21,814 bases of DNA, from the NCBI GenBank assembly GCA_013042825.1, contig JABDPL010000122.1, positions 1 to 21,814 of the forward strand, read 5' to 3'. This stretch comes from Flavobacteriaceae bacterium. GTDB taxonomy: Bacteria; Bacteroidota; Bacteroidia; Flavobacteriales; Flavobacteriaceae. Positions within the stretch are counted from its first letter, which is position 1. Every line of letters begins with the position of its first letter. The notes under the pieces are model-generated. The model did not search any database. It saw only the letters and a list, made by a program, of their open reading frames with translations, and was not told the origin of the DNA. Made by a program: the position numbers and the translations under genes. Below, piece after piece: positions 7,052 through 14,959 of the stretch.

Positions 7052-7381
7052 ATGATCAAGGTTTCCCAAACTGCAAAAGACAAAGTAGTTGGCCTCATGC
7101 AAGAAGACGGTTTTGATCCCAAAACCGACTTCGTTCGCGTAGGGGTTAAGAGTGGCGGATGCTCAGGTTTATCCTATGATTTAAAATTTGACAAGGAACT
7201 TGAGGATGATGATAAGGTATTTGAAGACAATGGTGTTCGAATAGTTGTTGACAAGAAGAGTTTTCTATACCTCATTGGAACCACGCTTGATTATTCCGGC
7301 GGCCTGAACGGTTCAGGTTTTGTTTTTAATAATCCTAATGCCAATCGCACATGCGGATGTGGTGAAAGCTTTTCCTTATAA
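7052..7381 (+). CDS. sufA: A-type iron-sulfur carrier protein (SufA/IscA, HesB family)
   Basis: 109 residues. A-type carriers receive Fe-S clusters from the SufBCD scaffold and hand them to target enzymes. The three cluster-binding cysteines are present: C37 in GGCSGL, and C101 and C103 in the C-terminal TCGCGESFSL. The block YLIGTTLDYSGGLNGSGFVF is typical of the family. It is the first gene of the operon, behind a -7 element, and its stop is 7 nt before the sufB start. SufA and IscA cannot be separated by sequence alone; the symbol is taken from the operon context, and some Bacteroidota annotations use iscA or erpA. Confidence 0.93.
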   Translation: MIKVSQTAKDKVVGLMQEDGFDPKTDFVRVGVKSGGCSGLSYDLKFDKELEDDDKVFEDNGVRIVVDKKSFLYLIGTTLDYSGGLNGSGFVFNNPNANRTCGCGESFSL

Positions 7382-7388
7382 AAATGCT

Positions 7389-8837
7389 ATGAATAAATAT
7401 ACCGAAGACGATTTAAGAGAAGAGTTAAAAACCAAGGAATATGAATATGGTTTTTACACGGATATCGAATCCGATACCCTGCCTCCCGGACTGAACGAGG
7501 ATATTGTCAGAGCGATTTCAAAAAAGAAAAACGAACCCGAATGGATGACCGAATGGCGCCTGGAGGCCTTTCGTGGGTGGCTGGAAATGGAAGAGCCGGA
7601 ATGGGCGAATGTCATCTATGAAAAGCCTGATTTTCAAGCTATCTCTTACTATTCTGCACCGAATAAAAAACCGAAATATGATAGCCTTGATGAGGTAGAT
7701 CCTGAATTGCTGGATACCTTCAACAAATTAGGGATATCTATCGATGAACAGAAGAAATTAACCGGCGTCGCTATGGACGTGGTAGTCGACTCTGTTTCTG
7801 TAGCTACGACCTTTAAAAAAACACTTGCTGAAAAGGGGATAGTTTTCTGCTCCATTAGTGAGGCGATACAGGAGCATCCCGAACTTGTGAAAAAATACCT
7901 GGGAACAGTCGTTCCCCGAACCGATAATTTTTATGCTGCTCTCAACAGTGCGGTCTTTAGTGATGGGAGTTTCTGCTACATTCCCAAAGGCGTGCATTGC
8001 CCGATGGAGCTTTCAACATATTTCAGGATAAATCAGGCGGGTACAGGCCAATTTGAGCGCACACTGGTTATTGCCGATGAGGGCAGTTATGTGAGTTACC
8101 TTGAAGGGTGCACTGCTCCTAGTCGGGATGAAAACCAATTGCATGCCGCGGTTGTTGAACTGATAGCCCTAGATGATGCTGAGATAAAATATTCAACGGT
8201 TCAGAACTGGTTCCCCGGTAACGCCAAGGGTGAAGGTGGTGTATTTAATTTCGTCACCAAGCGGGGTATATGTCATGACCGGTCGAAAATATCCTGGACA
8301 CAGGTTGAAACCGGTAGTGCTGTTACATGGAAATATCCATCCTGCGTGCTTAAAGGGAATGATTCGGTAGGCGAATTCTATTCTATCGCTGTAACCAATA
8401 ATTACCAGCAGGCTGATACGGGAACGAAGATGATACACCTGGGGAAGAACACCAGATCAACGATCATTTCCAAAGGCATTTCAGCCGGGAAATCACAAAA
8501 CAGTTATCGCGGTCTGGTCAAGGTGAATTCACGAGCTGAAAATGCAAGGAATTTTTCGCAATGCGATAGTTTGCTTATGGGTAATGAATGTGGAGCACAT
8601 ACGTTCCCCTATATAGAAGCGAATAATAAATCAGCTCAAATTGAGCATGAGGCCACTACGAGTAAAATTGGAGAAGACCAAATATTCTATTGCAATCAAC
8701 GGGGAATCGATACCGAAAAAGCAATTGCCTTGATAGTCAATGGATTCAGTAAGGAAGTACTGAACAAACTCCCCATGGAATTTGCCGTTGAAGCCCAGAA
8801 ATTACTAGAAATCAGTTTAGAAGGCTCTGTTGGATAA
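7389..8837 (+). CDS. sufB: Fe-S cluster scaffold subunit SufB
   Basis: 482 residues from ATG 7389. A longer frame from 7320 exists, but it would overlap sufA and add an unlikely leader, and 482 is the usual family length. SufB forms the SufBC2D scaffold, where Fe-S clusters are built using persulfide sulfur from SufSE and ATP hydrolysis by SufC. Family blocks seen include YIPKGVHCPMELSTYFRIN (197-215), SYVSYLEGCTAP (233-244), WFPGNAKGEGGVFNFVTKRG (274-293) and RNFSQCDSLLMGNECGAHT (387-405). C391 in SQCDSLLMG corresponds to the essential C405 of E. coli SufB. The C-terminal beta-helix is complete. It is followed after 1 nt by a lipoprotein gene rather than directly by sufC, which is the odd feature of this operon. 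Confidence 0.96.
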   Translation: MNKYTEDDLREELKTKEYEYGFYTDIESDTLPPGLNEDIVRAISKKKNEPEWMTEWRLEAFRGWLEMEEPEWANVIYEKPDFQAISYYSAPNKKPKYDSLDEVDPELLDTFNKLGISIDEQKKLTGVAMDVVVDSVSVATTFKKTLAEKGIVFCSISEAIQEHPELVKKYLGTVVPRTDNFYAALNSAVFSDGSFCYIPKGVHCPMELSTYFRINQAGTGQFERTLVIADEGSYVSYLEGCTAPSRDENQLHAAVVELIALDDAEIKYSTVQNWFPGNAKGEGGVFNFVTKRGICHDRSKISWTQVETGSAVTWKYPSCVLKGNDSVGEFYSIAVTNNYQQADTGTKMIHLGKNTRSTIISKGISAGKSQNSYRGLVKVNSRAENARNFSQCDSLLMGNECGAHTFPYIEANNKSAQIEHEATTSKIGEDQIFYCNQRGIDTEKAIALIVNGFSKEVLNKLPMEFAVEAQKLLEISLEGSVG

Positions 8838-8838
8838 A

Positions 8839-9282
8839 ATGAAAGTTTTAAAATACATATCGATCTTCAGCTGCCTGACGTTCATGATGCTGTCGTGCAA
8901 AAATGAGTCGAAAAACAAGCAGAAAGATCCGGCCGAAAATGTGTCGGTCAAAACGATTGAAGGCGAAGACCGAACGGTCAAGCAATCGGACGGACTCACA
9001 CTTTTAAAAGGCGATTTTCTCTTTTTGGCAGATGCGGCTGTATTACAAACGCACCGTGAGATCTATGGGGTTGTTATAGATGAGAAAATGCATGAGCTCG
9101 ACGACATGGTTAGCAAATATAAAACAGCAGACACCGATATGGTTCCTGTAGAAATACGGGGAAAAATCAGTCAGAAACCACAAAATGAAGAAGGCTGGCC
9201 ATACCGTGTTGAGATAAAAGAAATTTTGAAGGTCAGTGCTCCTGACCCAAATACAAGTGATATTATCAAAATTGGACAATAA
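8839..9282 (+). CDS. Lipoprotein inside the suf operon, with NlpE-C-like OB domain
   Basis: 147 residues from ATG 8839, 1 nt after the sufB stop; a TTG at 8830 would only add three residues. Residues 1-19 are a lipoprotein signal peptide and C20 in MMLSC is the likely lipidated cysteine. A charged linker (about 21-52) follows. From about 58 on, GDFLFLADAAVLQTH, then PVEIRGKIS and an alternating YRVEIKEILKV end, resembles the C-terminal OB-fold domain of the copper/envelope-stress lipoprotein NlpE (which has a similar MADAA...GR layout). That match is from memory and not tested. No cysteine besides C12 and C20 exists, so the CxxC redox/metal pair of NlpE is absent. Its place between sufB and sufC, with 3 nt to sufC, means it is co-transcribed with Fe-S assembly. 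Role unknown. Confidence 0.8.
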   Translation: MKVLKYISIFSCLTFMMLSCKNESKNKQKDPAENVSVKTIEGEDRTVKQSDGLTLLKGDFLFLADAAVLQTHREIYGVVIDEKMHELDDMVSKYKTADTDMVPVEIRGKISQKPQNEEGWPYRVEIKEILKVSAPDPNTSDIIKIGQ

Positions 9283-9285
9283 GCT

Positions 9286-10038
9286 ATGTTAAGGATAAAT
9301 AATTTACATGCCGGAGTTGAAGGCAAAAGCATCTTGAAGGGTATTGATCTGGAAATTAAACCGGGTGAAATTCATGCCATAATGGGCCCAAACGGTTCAG
9401 GAAAAAGCACCCTGGCCTCAGTGGTAGCGGGCAAGGAAGAATATGAGATCAGTGAAGGTGAAATCTTTTATGAGGGTGAAGATATCGAAGAGCTTTCCGT
9501 TGAAGAGCGCGCTCATAAAGGTATTTTCATGTCATTTCAGTATCCCGTTGAAATCCCCGGAGTAACCGTTACGAACTTCATAAAGACCGCCATAAACGAA
9601 ACCAGGAAAGCCCAGGGCAAAAAAGAGATGCCCGCAAATGAAATGCTAAAGATGCTTCGAGATAAATCTGAAATGTTAGATATAGACCGGAAGTTTTTAT
9701 CAAGATCACTGAACGAAGGCTTTTCCGGTGGTGAGAAAAAGCGGAACGAGATCTTTCAAATGGCCATGCTCGAGCCTAAACTGGCTATTCTGGACGAAAC
9801 CGATTCGGGTTTAGACATAGATGCACTTAAAATCGTTGCTAACGGGGTAAACATACTGAGGAGCGAGTCTAATGCGGTTCTGGTTATCACCCATTATCAA
9901 AGATTGCTGGACTATATAATTCCCGACTATGTTCATGTGCTAATGGATGGCAAGATCGTAAAATCAGGAGGGAAAGAATTAGCCCATGAGCTGGAAGAGA
10001 AAGGATATGACTGGATCAAAGATGAGGTAAGCGTATGA
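9286..10038 (+). CDS. sufC: Fe-S assembly ATPase SufC
   Basis: 250 residues, an ABC-type ATPase without a membrane partner. It binds SufB and SufD and uses ATP to change the scaffold shape during cluster assembly. Seen: Walker A GPNGSGKST (34-42), Q-loop in MSFQYPVEIPG (82-92, typical of SufC), the ABC signature FSGGEKKRNE (146-155), Walker B LAILDE (166-171) followed by TDSGLDIDAL, and the switch histidine H203 (VITHYQRLL). It starts 3 nt after the lipoprotein gene and overlaps sufD by 4 nt (ATGA), which indicates coupled translation with sufD. Confidence 0.97.
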   Translation: MLRINNLHAGVEGKSILKGIDLEIKPGEIHAIMGPNGSGKSTLASVVAGKEEYEISEGEIFYEGEDIEELSVEERAHKGIFMSFQYPVEIPGVTVTNFIKTAINETRKAQGKKEMPANEMLKMLRDKSEMLDIDRKFLSRSLNEGFSGGEKKRNEIFQMAMLEPKLAILDETDSGLDIDALKIVANGVNILRSESNAVLVITHYQRLLDYIIPDYVHVLMDGKIVKSGGKELAHELEEKGYDWIKDEVSV

Positions 10039-11351
10039 TGAATTTAAAAGAAAAATTAGTTTCGTCATTTCTGGCTTTTGAGAATCAGGTCGAAGTTGAT
10101 ACTTACGTTCATGATATTCGAAGCCAGGCTATAAAGGTTTTTGAACAGAACGGCTTTCCGAAAAAAAAGGAAGAAGCCTGGAAATATACTTCGCTGAACA
10201 AGATTTTAAAGGAAGATTACAGCGTTTTTCCAAAGCAGGAAAACGCCCTCGAATATCATGAGGTTAAACGCTATTTTGTGCATGAGATCGACACTTACAA
10301 GATCGTTTTCATCGATGGCAAATATTCTTCCCACCTGTCGGATACCACTCATGATGGCATGGATGTGTGCCTGATGTCTGCGGCGTTCAATAAGCCCAAA
10401 TACAGATTGATCATCGAGAATTACTTCAACAAGGCCGCTGAATCGGATAGCCTTACTTCGTTGAACACAGCCTTCTCGAGAGAGGGTGCATATATCCATA
10501 TCCCGAAGAATAAACTTGCTGGAAAACCCATTCAGATCTTGCATTTCTCTACAGGTGATGAATCGGCTCTTATGCTTCAACCGAGAAACCTGATCGTAGT
10601 TGACGAAAATTCTCATGTTGAAATCCTGGAGAGACACCAGAGCCTAACAGACAATCCTGTTCTGACAAATTCTGTAACTGAAATCTTTGCAAACAAACGG
10701 GCAATTGTCGATTACTATAAAGTTCAGAACGATAAGGACAAGGCTTCACTAATAGATAACACATATGTAAGTCAGAAGCAGCAAAGCCGTGTATCTGTGC
10801 ATACATTTTCTTTCGGTGGAAAACTTATTCGAAATAACCTGAATTTTTATCAGAAGGGAGAACATATTGAATCTACCCTCAAGGGTATTACCATCATCGG
10901 GAACAAGCAACATGTAGATCACAACACCCTTGTTCATCACCAGGAGCCCAATTGCGAAAGCCATCAGGATTACAAAGGCATTTTCGGCGATTATGCCACA
11001 GGCGTATTCAATGGCAAGGTAATCGTTGATAAAAAAGCCCAGAAAACCAATGCATACCAGGCGAACAACAATCTTTTGATCGACGATAAGGCAACCATCA
11101 ATACAAAACCTCAGCTGGAAATCTTTGCCGACGACGTTAAATGTTCTCATGGTTGCACCATAGGGCAGTTAGATAACCGTGCGATGTTCTATCTTCGTTC
11201 CAGGGGAATACCGGAAAAGGAAGCGAGAGCAATTCTTATGTACGGCTTCGCTAATAACGTTCTCGAAAGTGTTAGAATAAGGGAATTAAAACGACGCATA
11301 AATCAAATCATCGCCAATAAATTAGGCGTTAATATTGGTTTTGATCTTTAA
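10035..11351 (+). CDS. sufD: Fe-S cluster scaffold subunit SufD
   Basis: 438 residues from ATG 10035, or 437 from the next codon, which is also ATG. It is the partner of SufB in the SufBC2D scaffold. The N-terminal helical part carries the usual KKKEEAWKYTSL block (about 36-47); the C-terminal beta-helix carries KGIFGDYATGVFNGKV and DDVKCSHGCTIGQLD. H372 in CSHGC matches H360 of E. coli SufD, needed for cluster formation at the SufB-SufD interface. The ending RGIPEKEARAILMYGFANNV is typical. It overlaps sufC by 4 nt and abuts the sufS start codon with no gap. Confidence 0.95.
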   Translation: MMNLKEKLVSSFLAFENQVEVDTYVHDIRSQAIKVFEQNGFPKKKEEAWKYTSLNKILKEDYSVFPKQENALEYHEVKRYFVHEIDTYKIVFIDGKYSSHLSDTTHDGMDVCLMSAAFNKPKYRLIIENYFNKAAESDSLTSLNTAFSREGAYIHIPKNKLAGKPIQILHFSTGDESALMLQPRNLIVVDENSHVEILERHQSLTDNPVLTNSVTEIFANKRAIVDYYKVQNDKDKASLIDNTYVSQKQQSRVSVHTFSFGGKLIRNNLNFYQKGEHIESTLKGITIIGNKQHVDHNTLVHHQEPNCESHQDYKGIFGDYATGVFNGKVIVDKKAQKTNAYQANNNLLIDDKATINTKPQLEIFADDVKCSHGCTIGQLDNRAMFYLRSRGIPEKEARAILMYGFANNVLESVRIRELKRRINQIIANKLGVNIGFDL

Positions 11352-12593
11352 ATGAAAAACCTGTCAACCGAACATATAAGCTTTGATGTTGATCAGGTCA
11401 GGGCCGATTTTCCTATTCTGAACAGAATGGTCAACGGACATAAACTGGTCTATTTCGATAATGCGGCAACATCGCAAACGCCGCAACAGGTAATCGATAC
11501 AATTGCAGATTACTATTCAAAATACAATGCGAACATCCACAGGGGTGTTCACAGTTTGAGCCAGGAGGCGACCGATCGATATGAGGAATCGCGGAAGACG
11601 ATCCAACGGCATATCAATGCGGAAAAAGCACATGAACTGATCTTTACCTCAGGCACCACCCACAGCATAAATATCATAGCAAGCGGATTCGCAACAATTC
11701 TGAAACCAGGGGATGAGATCATTGTTTCGGCCACTTCTCACCACAGCAATATAGTACCCTGGCAAATGATGTGTGAAAAGACCGGAGCACAGCTAAAGGT
11801 GCTTCCAATGGATGATGAAGGGGAACTGATCCTTGAGGATTTTGAGAATCTTTTAAACGACAAAACGAAACTCGTACTCATCGAACATGTATCAAACGCC
11901 CTTGGAACCATCAATCCTATAAAATGGATAATAGACAAAGCGCATGAGTACGGTGCAGCGGTTCTCGTTGATGGTGCGCAGGCTTGTCCGCATATCATCC
12001 CTGACATGCGGGAACTCGATGTGGATTTTTACGTGATCTCAGGTCATAAGATGTGCGGTCCAACAGGAATTGGCGCCTTATACGGCAAGGAAGACTGGTT
12101 GAATGCATTACCGCCTTATCAGGGGGGTGGCGAAATGATTTCCGAAGTCACTTTTGAGAAAACGACTTATGCAGAATTACCTCATAAATTCGAGGCTGGG
12201 ACTCCTAATGTATGTGGAGCCATAGCCCTTGGAAGGGCTGTTGATTACATGAATGATCTCGGATTTGAAAATATAGCAGGTTATGAAACCGAACTTCTCA
12301 ACCATGCCACAAAACAATTACTTGAAATCGATGGTTTGAGGATATACGGGCCGATTAGAGGAAAGGCTCCGGTCATCTCCTTTAATATCGAAGGTATTCA
12401 TCCTTATGACATAGGAACAATTCTGGATAAGCTGGGCATAGCGGTCAGAACAGGCCATCATTGCGCTCAACCTATTATGGATTTTTACAAAATCCCGGGT
12501 ACGGTAAGAGCTTCATTCTCGTTTTATAATACCATTGAAGAGATCGATCGTTTTATCGAGGCTGTGAAAAAGGCTCGGGCCATGCTCTCTTGA
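11352..12593 (+). CDS. sufS: Cysteine desulfurase SufS
   Basis: 413 residues, a PLP enzyme that takes sulfur from L-cysteine and passes it as a persulfide to SufE. Seen: the group II desulfurase start DFPILNRMVNGHKLVYFDNAATSQ region (19-42), the PLP lysine K233 in SGHKMCGPTG, the aspartate D207 in VDGAQ, and the catalytic cysteine C371 in RTGHHCAQPIMD. The short active-site loop typical of SufS (rather than the longer IscS loop) is present. Its ATG follows the sufD stop directly. A consensus promoter begins just after its own stop. Confidence 0.96.
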   Translation: MKNLSTEHISFDVDQVRADFPILNRMVNGHKLVYFDNAATSQTPQQVIDTIADYYSKYNANIHRGVHSLSQEATDRYEESRKTIQRHINAEKAHELIFTSGTTHSINIIASGFATILKPGDEIIVSATSHHSNIVPWQMMCEKTGAQLKVLPMDDEGELILEDFENLLNDKTKLVLIEHVSNALGTINPIKWIIDKAHEYGAAVLVDGAQACPHIIPDMRELDVDFYVISGHKMCGPTGIGALYGKEDWLNALPPYQGGGEMISEVTFEKTTYAELPHKFEAGTPNVCGAIALGRAVDYMNDLGFENIAGYETELLNHATKQLLEIDGLRIYGPIRGKAPVISFNIEGIHPYDIGTILDKLGIAVRTGHHCAQPIMDFYKIPGTVRASFSFYNTIEEIDRFIEAVKKARAMLS

Positions 12594-12624
12594 TTGACTA
12601 GACCGAATATCTGTCGTAACTTTG
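12594..12624 (+). promoter_or_regulatory. Internal promoter before sufE
   Basis: TTG (12594-12596), a 20 nt spacer, then TAACTTTG (12617-12624): exact matches to both Bacteroidota elements. It lies in the only gap (36 nt) between the otherwise tightly packed suf genes. The sufE ATG is 5 nt after the -7 box. The TTG could be mistaken for a start codon because it is in frame with sufE. Confidence 0.65.
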
Positions 12625-12629
12625 CTGAT

Positions 12630-13058
12630 ATGAGTTCAATAAAAGACATACAAAATGAGATTGTTGATGAGTTCTCGATGTTCGACGACTGGATGCAACG
12701 CTATGAGTACATGATAGAGCTTGGTAAAAGCCTTCCCTTGATCGCGGAGGAACACAAAACCGACAGCAACATTATAAAGGGCTGCCAGAGCCGCGTGTGG
12801 CTTCATGCTGATCTCAAGGATGAAAAGATTGTATTTACGGCCGACAGCGATGCTATTATAACCAAGGGAATCATCGCTATCCTAATCCGGGCCTTTTCCG
12901 GCCAGTCACCAAAGGATATCCTCGACGCAGATACCGGCTTTATCGATGAGATCGGCCTTAAGGAACATTTGTCGCCTACGCGTGCAAATGGCCTAGTCAG
13001 CATGATAAAACAGCTTAAACTATATGCCGTGGCATATCAAACCCAAATAAGCGAATGA
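12630..13058 (+). CDS. sufE: SufE sulfur-relay protein
   Basis: 142 residues from ATG 12630. A 12-codon-longer frame from TTG 12594 exists, but that TTG fits a -33 promoter element and SufE proteins normally begin near SSIKDIQNEIVDEF. SufE accepts persulfide from SufS and raises its activity, delivering sulfur to SufB. The acceptor cysteine C52 lies in IIKGCQSRVWL, and the blocks FDDWMQRYEYMIELG (18-32) and LSPTRANGLVSMI are typical. The gene overlaps the next one by 4 nt (ATGA, 13055-13058), so these two are translationally coupled. Confidence 0.95.
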   Translation: MSSIKDIQNEIVDEFSMFDDWMQRYEYMIELGKSLPLIAEEHKTDSNIIKGCQSRVWLHADLKDEKIVFTADSDAIITKGIIAILIRAFSGQSPKDILDADTGFIDEIGLKEHLSPTRANGLVSMIKQLKLYAVAYQTQISE

Positions 13059-13381
13059 GTGATTCAAATCTAGATGTAAATGCACTGGGCGAAAAGATCG
13101 TTGGTGTATTAAAAACCATATTTGACCCTGAGATCCCCGTAGATATATATGAATTGGGATTGATCTATGATGTATTCGTGAATGAAGATCGCGATGTCAA
13201 GATCCTGATGACATTGACTACACCCAATTGCCCGGTAGCCGAGACCTTGCCACTGGAAGTTGAGGAAAAGATCCGGTCTATTGATGAGGTGAAAAATGCA
13301 GAGGTGGAAATTACCTTCGATCCGCCCTGGAGCCAGGATCTTATGAGCGAGGAAGCCAAGTTTGAATTAGGTATGCTTTAG
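13055..13381 (+). CDS. sufT: DUF59/MIP18 family Fe-S maturation protein (SufT-like)
   Basis: 108 residues. The DUF59 (MIP18) domain is complete: FDPEIPVDIYELGLIYD (23-39), MTLTTPNCPVAETLP (52-66, with the conserved C59) and ITFDPPWSQDLMSEEAK near the end. In bacteria such single-domain proteins (SufT, PaaD-like) help maturation of Fe-S proteins; the position directly after sufE, with a 4 nt overlap, fits SufT. The symbol is by context, as DUF59 members also occur in phenylacetate degradation, for which there are no genes here. The next gene begins 3 nt later. Confidence 0.88.
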   Translation: MSDSNLDVNALGEKIVGVLKTIFDPEIPVDIYELGLIYDVFVNEDRDVKILMTLTTPNCPVAETLPLEVEEKIRSIDEVKNAEVEITFDPPWSQDLMSEEAKFELGML

Positions 13382-13384
13382 CCT

Positions 13385-13897
13385 ATGGCCGGTGAGATCG
13401 TAAATCGCGTTGCCAGGAGCAGTTTGGTCACAATCGACCTCGAAGATTATTATCCCGGGGGTGAACGCCTTGTATTCGATTTAAAAGACTGGCTGTGGGA
13501 AGGACTGGTGCTTAGGGAACAGGAATTCCGCACTGCCGTTAAAACCCACGATTGGTCGAAATATACGGGCACCTATGTCGCGCTCACATGTTCAACTGAG
13601 GCCATTATCCCGGCATGGGCGTATATGCTTGTGTCCGTAAACCTGGAGCCCTTTGCCAAGCATGTGACTATCGGTTCTTTGAACGACCTGGAAAGTTCGC
13701 TTTATCAGGATATCATAAACGGACTTGATTTAGAACCATTCCGTGGTAAACCACTCATTATTAAAGGATGTACGAACAAGCCCGTCCCTTCAAATGCCTA
13801 TGTATTCCTTATAAATAAACTTAAAACCGTAGCACGATCAATTCAATATGGTGAGGCCTGTTCTTCGGTGCCGCTCTATAAATCCCAAAAGAAATAA
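13385..13897 (+). CDS. DUF2480 family protein, suf-linked, unknown function
   Basis: 170 residues, without signal peptide or membrane span, so probably cytoplasmic. The layout (VTIDLEDYYPGGERLVFDLKDWLWEGLVLREQEFR near the start, PAWAYML, then IIKGCTNKPVPSNAY) matches the Bacteroidota family DUF2480, as I remember it. Three cysteines, C69 (TCSTEA), C129 (KGCTNK) and C159 (EACSSVP), sit in otherwise conserved-looking blocks and could bind metal or a cluster. It starts 3 nt after the DUF59 gene and so belongs to the sufE transcription unit. Its repeated placement beside suf genes in this phylum suggests a role in Fe-S assembly, but no activity is known to me. Confidence 0.85.
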   Translation: MAGEIVNRVARSSLVTIDLEDYYPGGERLVFDLKDWLWEGLVLREQEFRTAVKTHDWSKYTGTYVALTCSTEAIIPAWAYMLVSVNLEPFAKHVTIGSLNDLESSLYQDIINGLDLEPFRGKPLIIKGCTNKPVPSNAYVFLINKLKTVARSIQYGEACSSVPLYKSQKK

Positions 13898-13904
13898 TTT
13901 AAAC

Positions 13905-13936
13905 AACAAGTGACTTATCAGAATAACAAGTGTCTA
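13905..13936 (+). repeat. Direct repeat, two copies 20 nt apart, before the DUF3078 gene
   Basis: AACAAGTGACTTA begins at 13905 and AACAAGTGTCTAA at 13925. The eight bases AACAAGTG are identical and the offset is exactly 20 nt, about two helical turns. It lies in the 72 nt gap before the DUF3078 gene, which has no TAnnTTTG element. It may be an operator for a dimeric regulator; chance cannot be ruled out. Confidence 0.45.
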
Positions 13937-13969
13937 AATTCCTAGTACGAACTTAAATAATCAATCAAC

Positions 13970-14914
13970 ATGAAGAAACTATTTTTATTACTATTAGCAT
14001 TGGGTTTAACTTCAATTACATTTGCCCAAACTGAAGAAGAACTGAAGGCTCAAAAGGCCGAGAAACAAGCACAGATCGACGCCTTACAGGCAGAGGCCAA
14101 TGACATCCAGGCGCAGATCGATGCCCTGCCCGGATGGGAAACCGGAGCCTTTGGAACCATCGGTGCCAATATCTCAGGATATAACAACTGGTATTCAAGG
14201 GGAGCGGTTAATAATTCAGCTGGTAATATCGGCATTACATTCAATGGATTTGCCAATCTCGACCGCGAAAAAGACTTCTGGAACAATGCCGTGAATATAA
14301 ATGTCGGCTGGGTCAAGAATGATAACAAAGACATCGATACCGATAGCGACTCTTTCGATGCATCGAATGATGTGTTCAATATCACTTCCCTATACGGAAG
14401 AAAGCTAAGCGATAAATTCGCGATTTCCGCATTAGCAGAATATCGCTCCACTATTATCGACAACTTCAACGATCCCGGATATCTCGATGTTGGAGTCGGA
14501 GCTACCTGGTTCCCTATTGATAATATGGTGGTCTCTATTAATCCGTTGAATTACAACTTTGTCTTCAGCAACGACGATAGCGTTTTCGAATCATCAATGG
14601 GTGCAAAGATCCTTGTGGACTATACCAAACAAATTCTTGGAGGCGTGAATTTCAAATCTAATTTCTCTACCTTCCAAAGTTATAAATCCAGTGATTTTTC
14701 AAATTGGACCTGGGTCAATTCTGTGGGATATACCCTATGGAAAGGTATCGGTCTTGGTTTTGAATTCGGTCTGAGACAGAACAAGCAGGAGGCATTAAGC
14801 TACGCCTTGAGCCAGGTCGATATGATGAGTCCGCCGCCTACCTTACCCGACTTCGATAACGTAGACAATGACCTTCAAACCTATTGGCTTTTCGGATTGA
14901 ATTATTCATTCTGA
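13970..14914 (+). CDS. DUF3078 family outer-membrane protein
   Basis: 314 residues. Residues 1-19 are a signal peptide (MKKLFLLLLALG..., cleaved after TFA before QTEEE). Then comes a short coiled coil with a heptad-like EELKAQKAEKQAQIDALQAEANDI pattern (about 22-50). The rest is alternating polar/aromatic strands (for example ISGYNNWYSRGAVNNSAGNI, FNGFANLDREKDFWNNAVN, YWLFGLNYSF) and ends in Phe, as for a beta-barrel. The NNWYSRG-AVNNSA and LDRE-FWNNAV pattern fits family DUF3078, often found behind suf genes in Bacteroidota. It may be co-transcribed with the DUF2480 gene or have its own promoter. Possible role: an envelope channel or adaptor; nothing in the sequence shows the substrate. It is followed by a strong terminator. 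Confidence 0.85.
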   Translation: MKKLFLLLLALGLTSITFAQTEEELKAQKAEKQAQIDALQAEANDIQAQIDALPGWETGAFGTIGANISGYNNWYSRGAVNNSAGNIGITFNGFANLDREKDFWNNAVNINVGWVKNDNKDIDTDSDSFDASNDVFNITSLYGRKLSDKFAISALAEYRSTIIDNFNDPGYLDVGVGATWFPIDNMVVSINPLNYNFVFSNDDSVFESSMGAKILVDYTKQILGGVNFKSNFSTFQSYKSSDFSNWTWVNSVGYTLWKGIGLGFEFGLRQNKQEALSYALSQVDMMSPPPTLPDFDNVDNDLQTYWLFGLNYSF

Positions 14915-14931
14915 TCATTATAAAAACCAAC

Positions 14932-14959
14932 AAAAAACGCGCTTCGAGCGCGTTTTTTT
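14932..14959. terminator. Bidirectional rho-independent terminator
   Basis: Six A, then CGCGC (14938-14942), loop TTCGA, GCGCG (14948-14952), then seven T (14953-14959). It works in both directions: it ends the DUF3078 transcript and, on the minus strand, hflX. The hflX stop codon (14960-14958) lies inside the T run. Confidence 0.92.

Noticed and set aside
7320..7388. Upstream extension of sufB overlapping sufA
   Set aside because: Adds 23 residues not found in SufB proteins; ATG 7389 gives the usual 482 residues and a 7 nt gap.
12594..12629. TTG start for sufE
   Set aside because: The TTG fits a -33 element, and the 12 extra residues run across the -7 element; ATG 12630 gives the normal SufE start.
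14050..14469. 139-residue frame on the minus strand inside the DUF3078 gene
   Set aside because: Shadow of a well-supported exported protein; no start signals or motifs.
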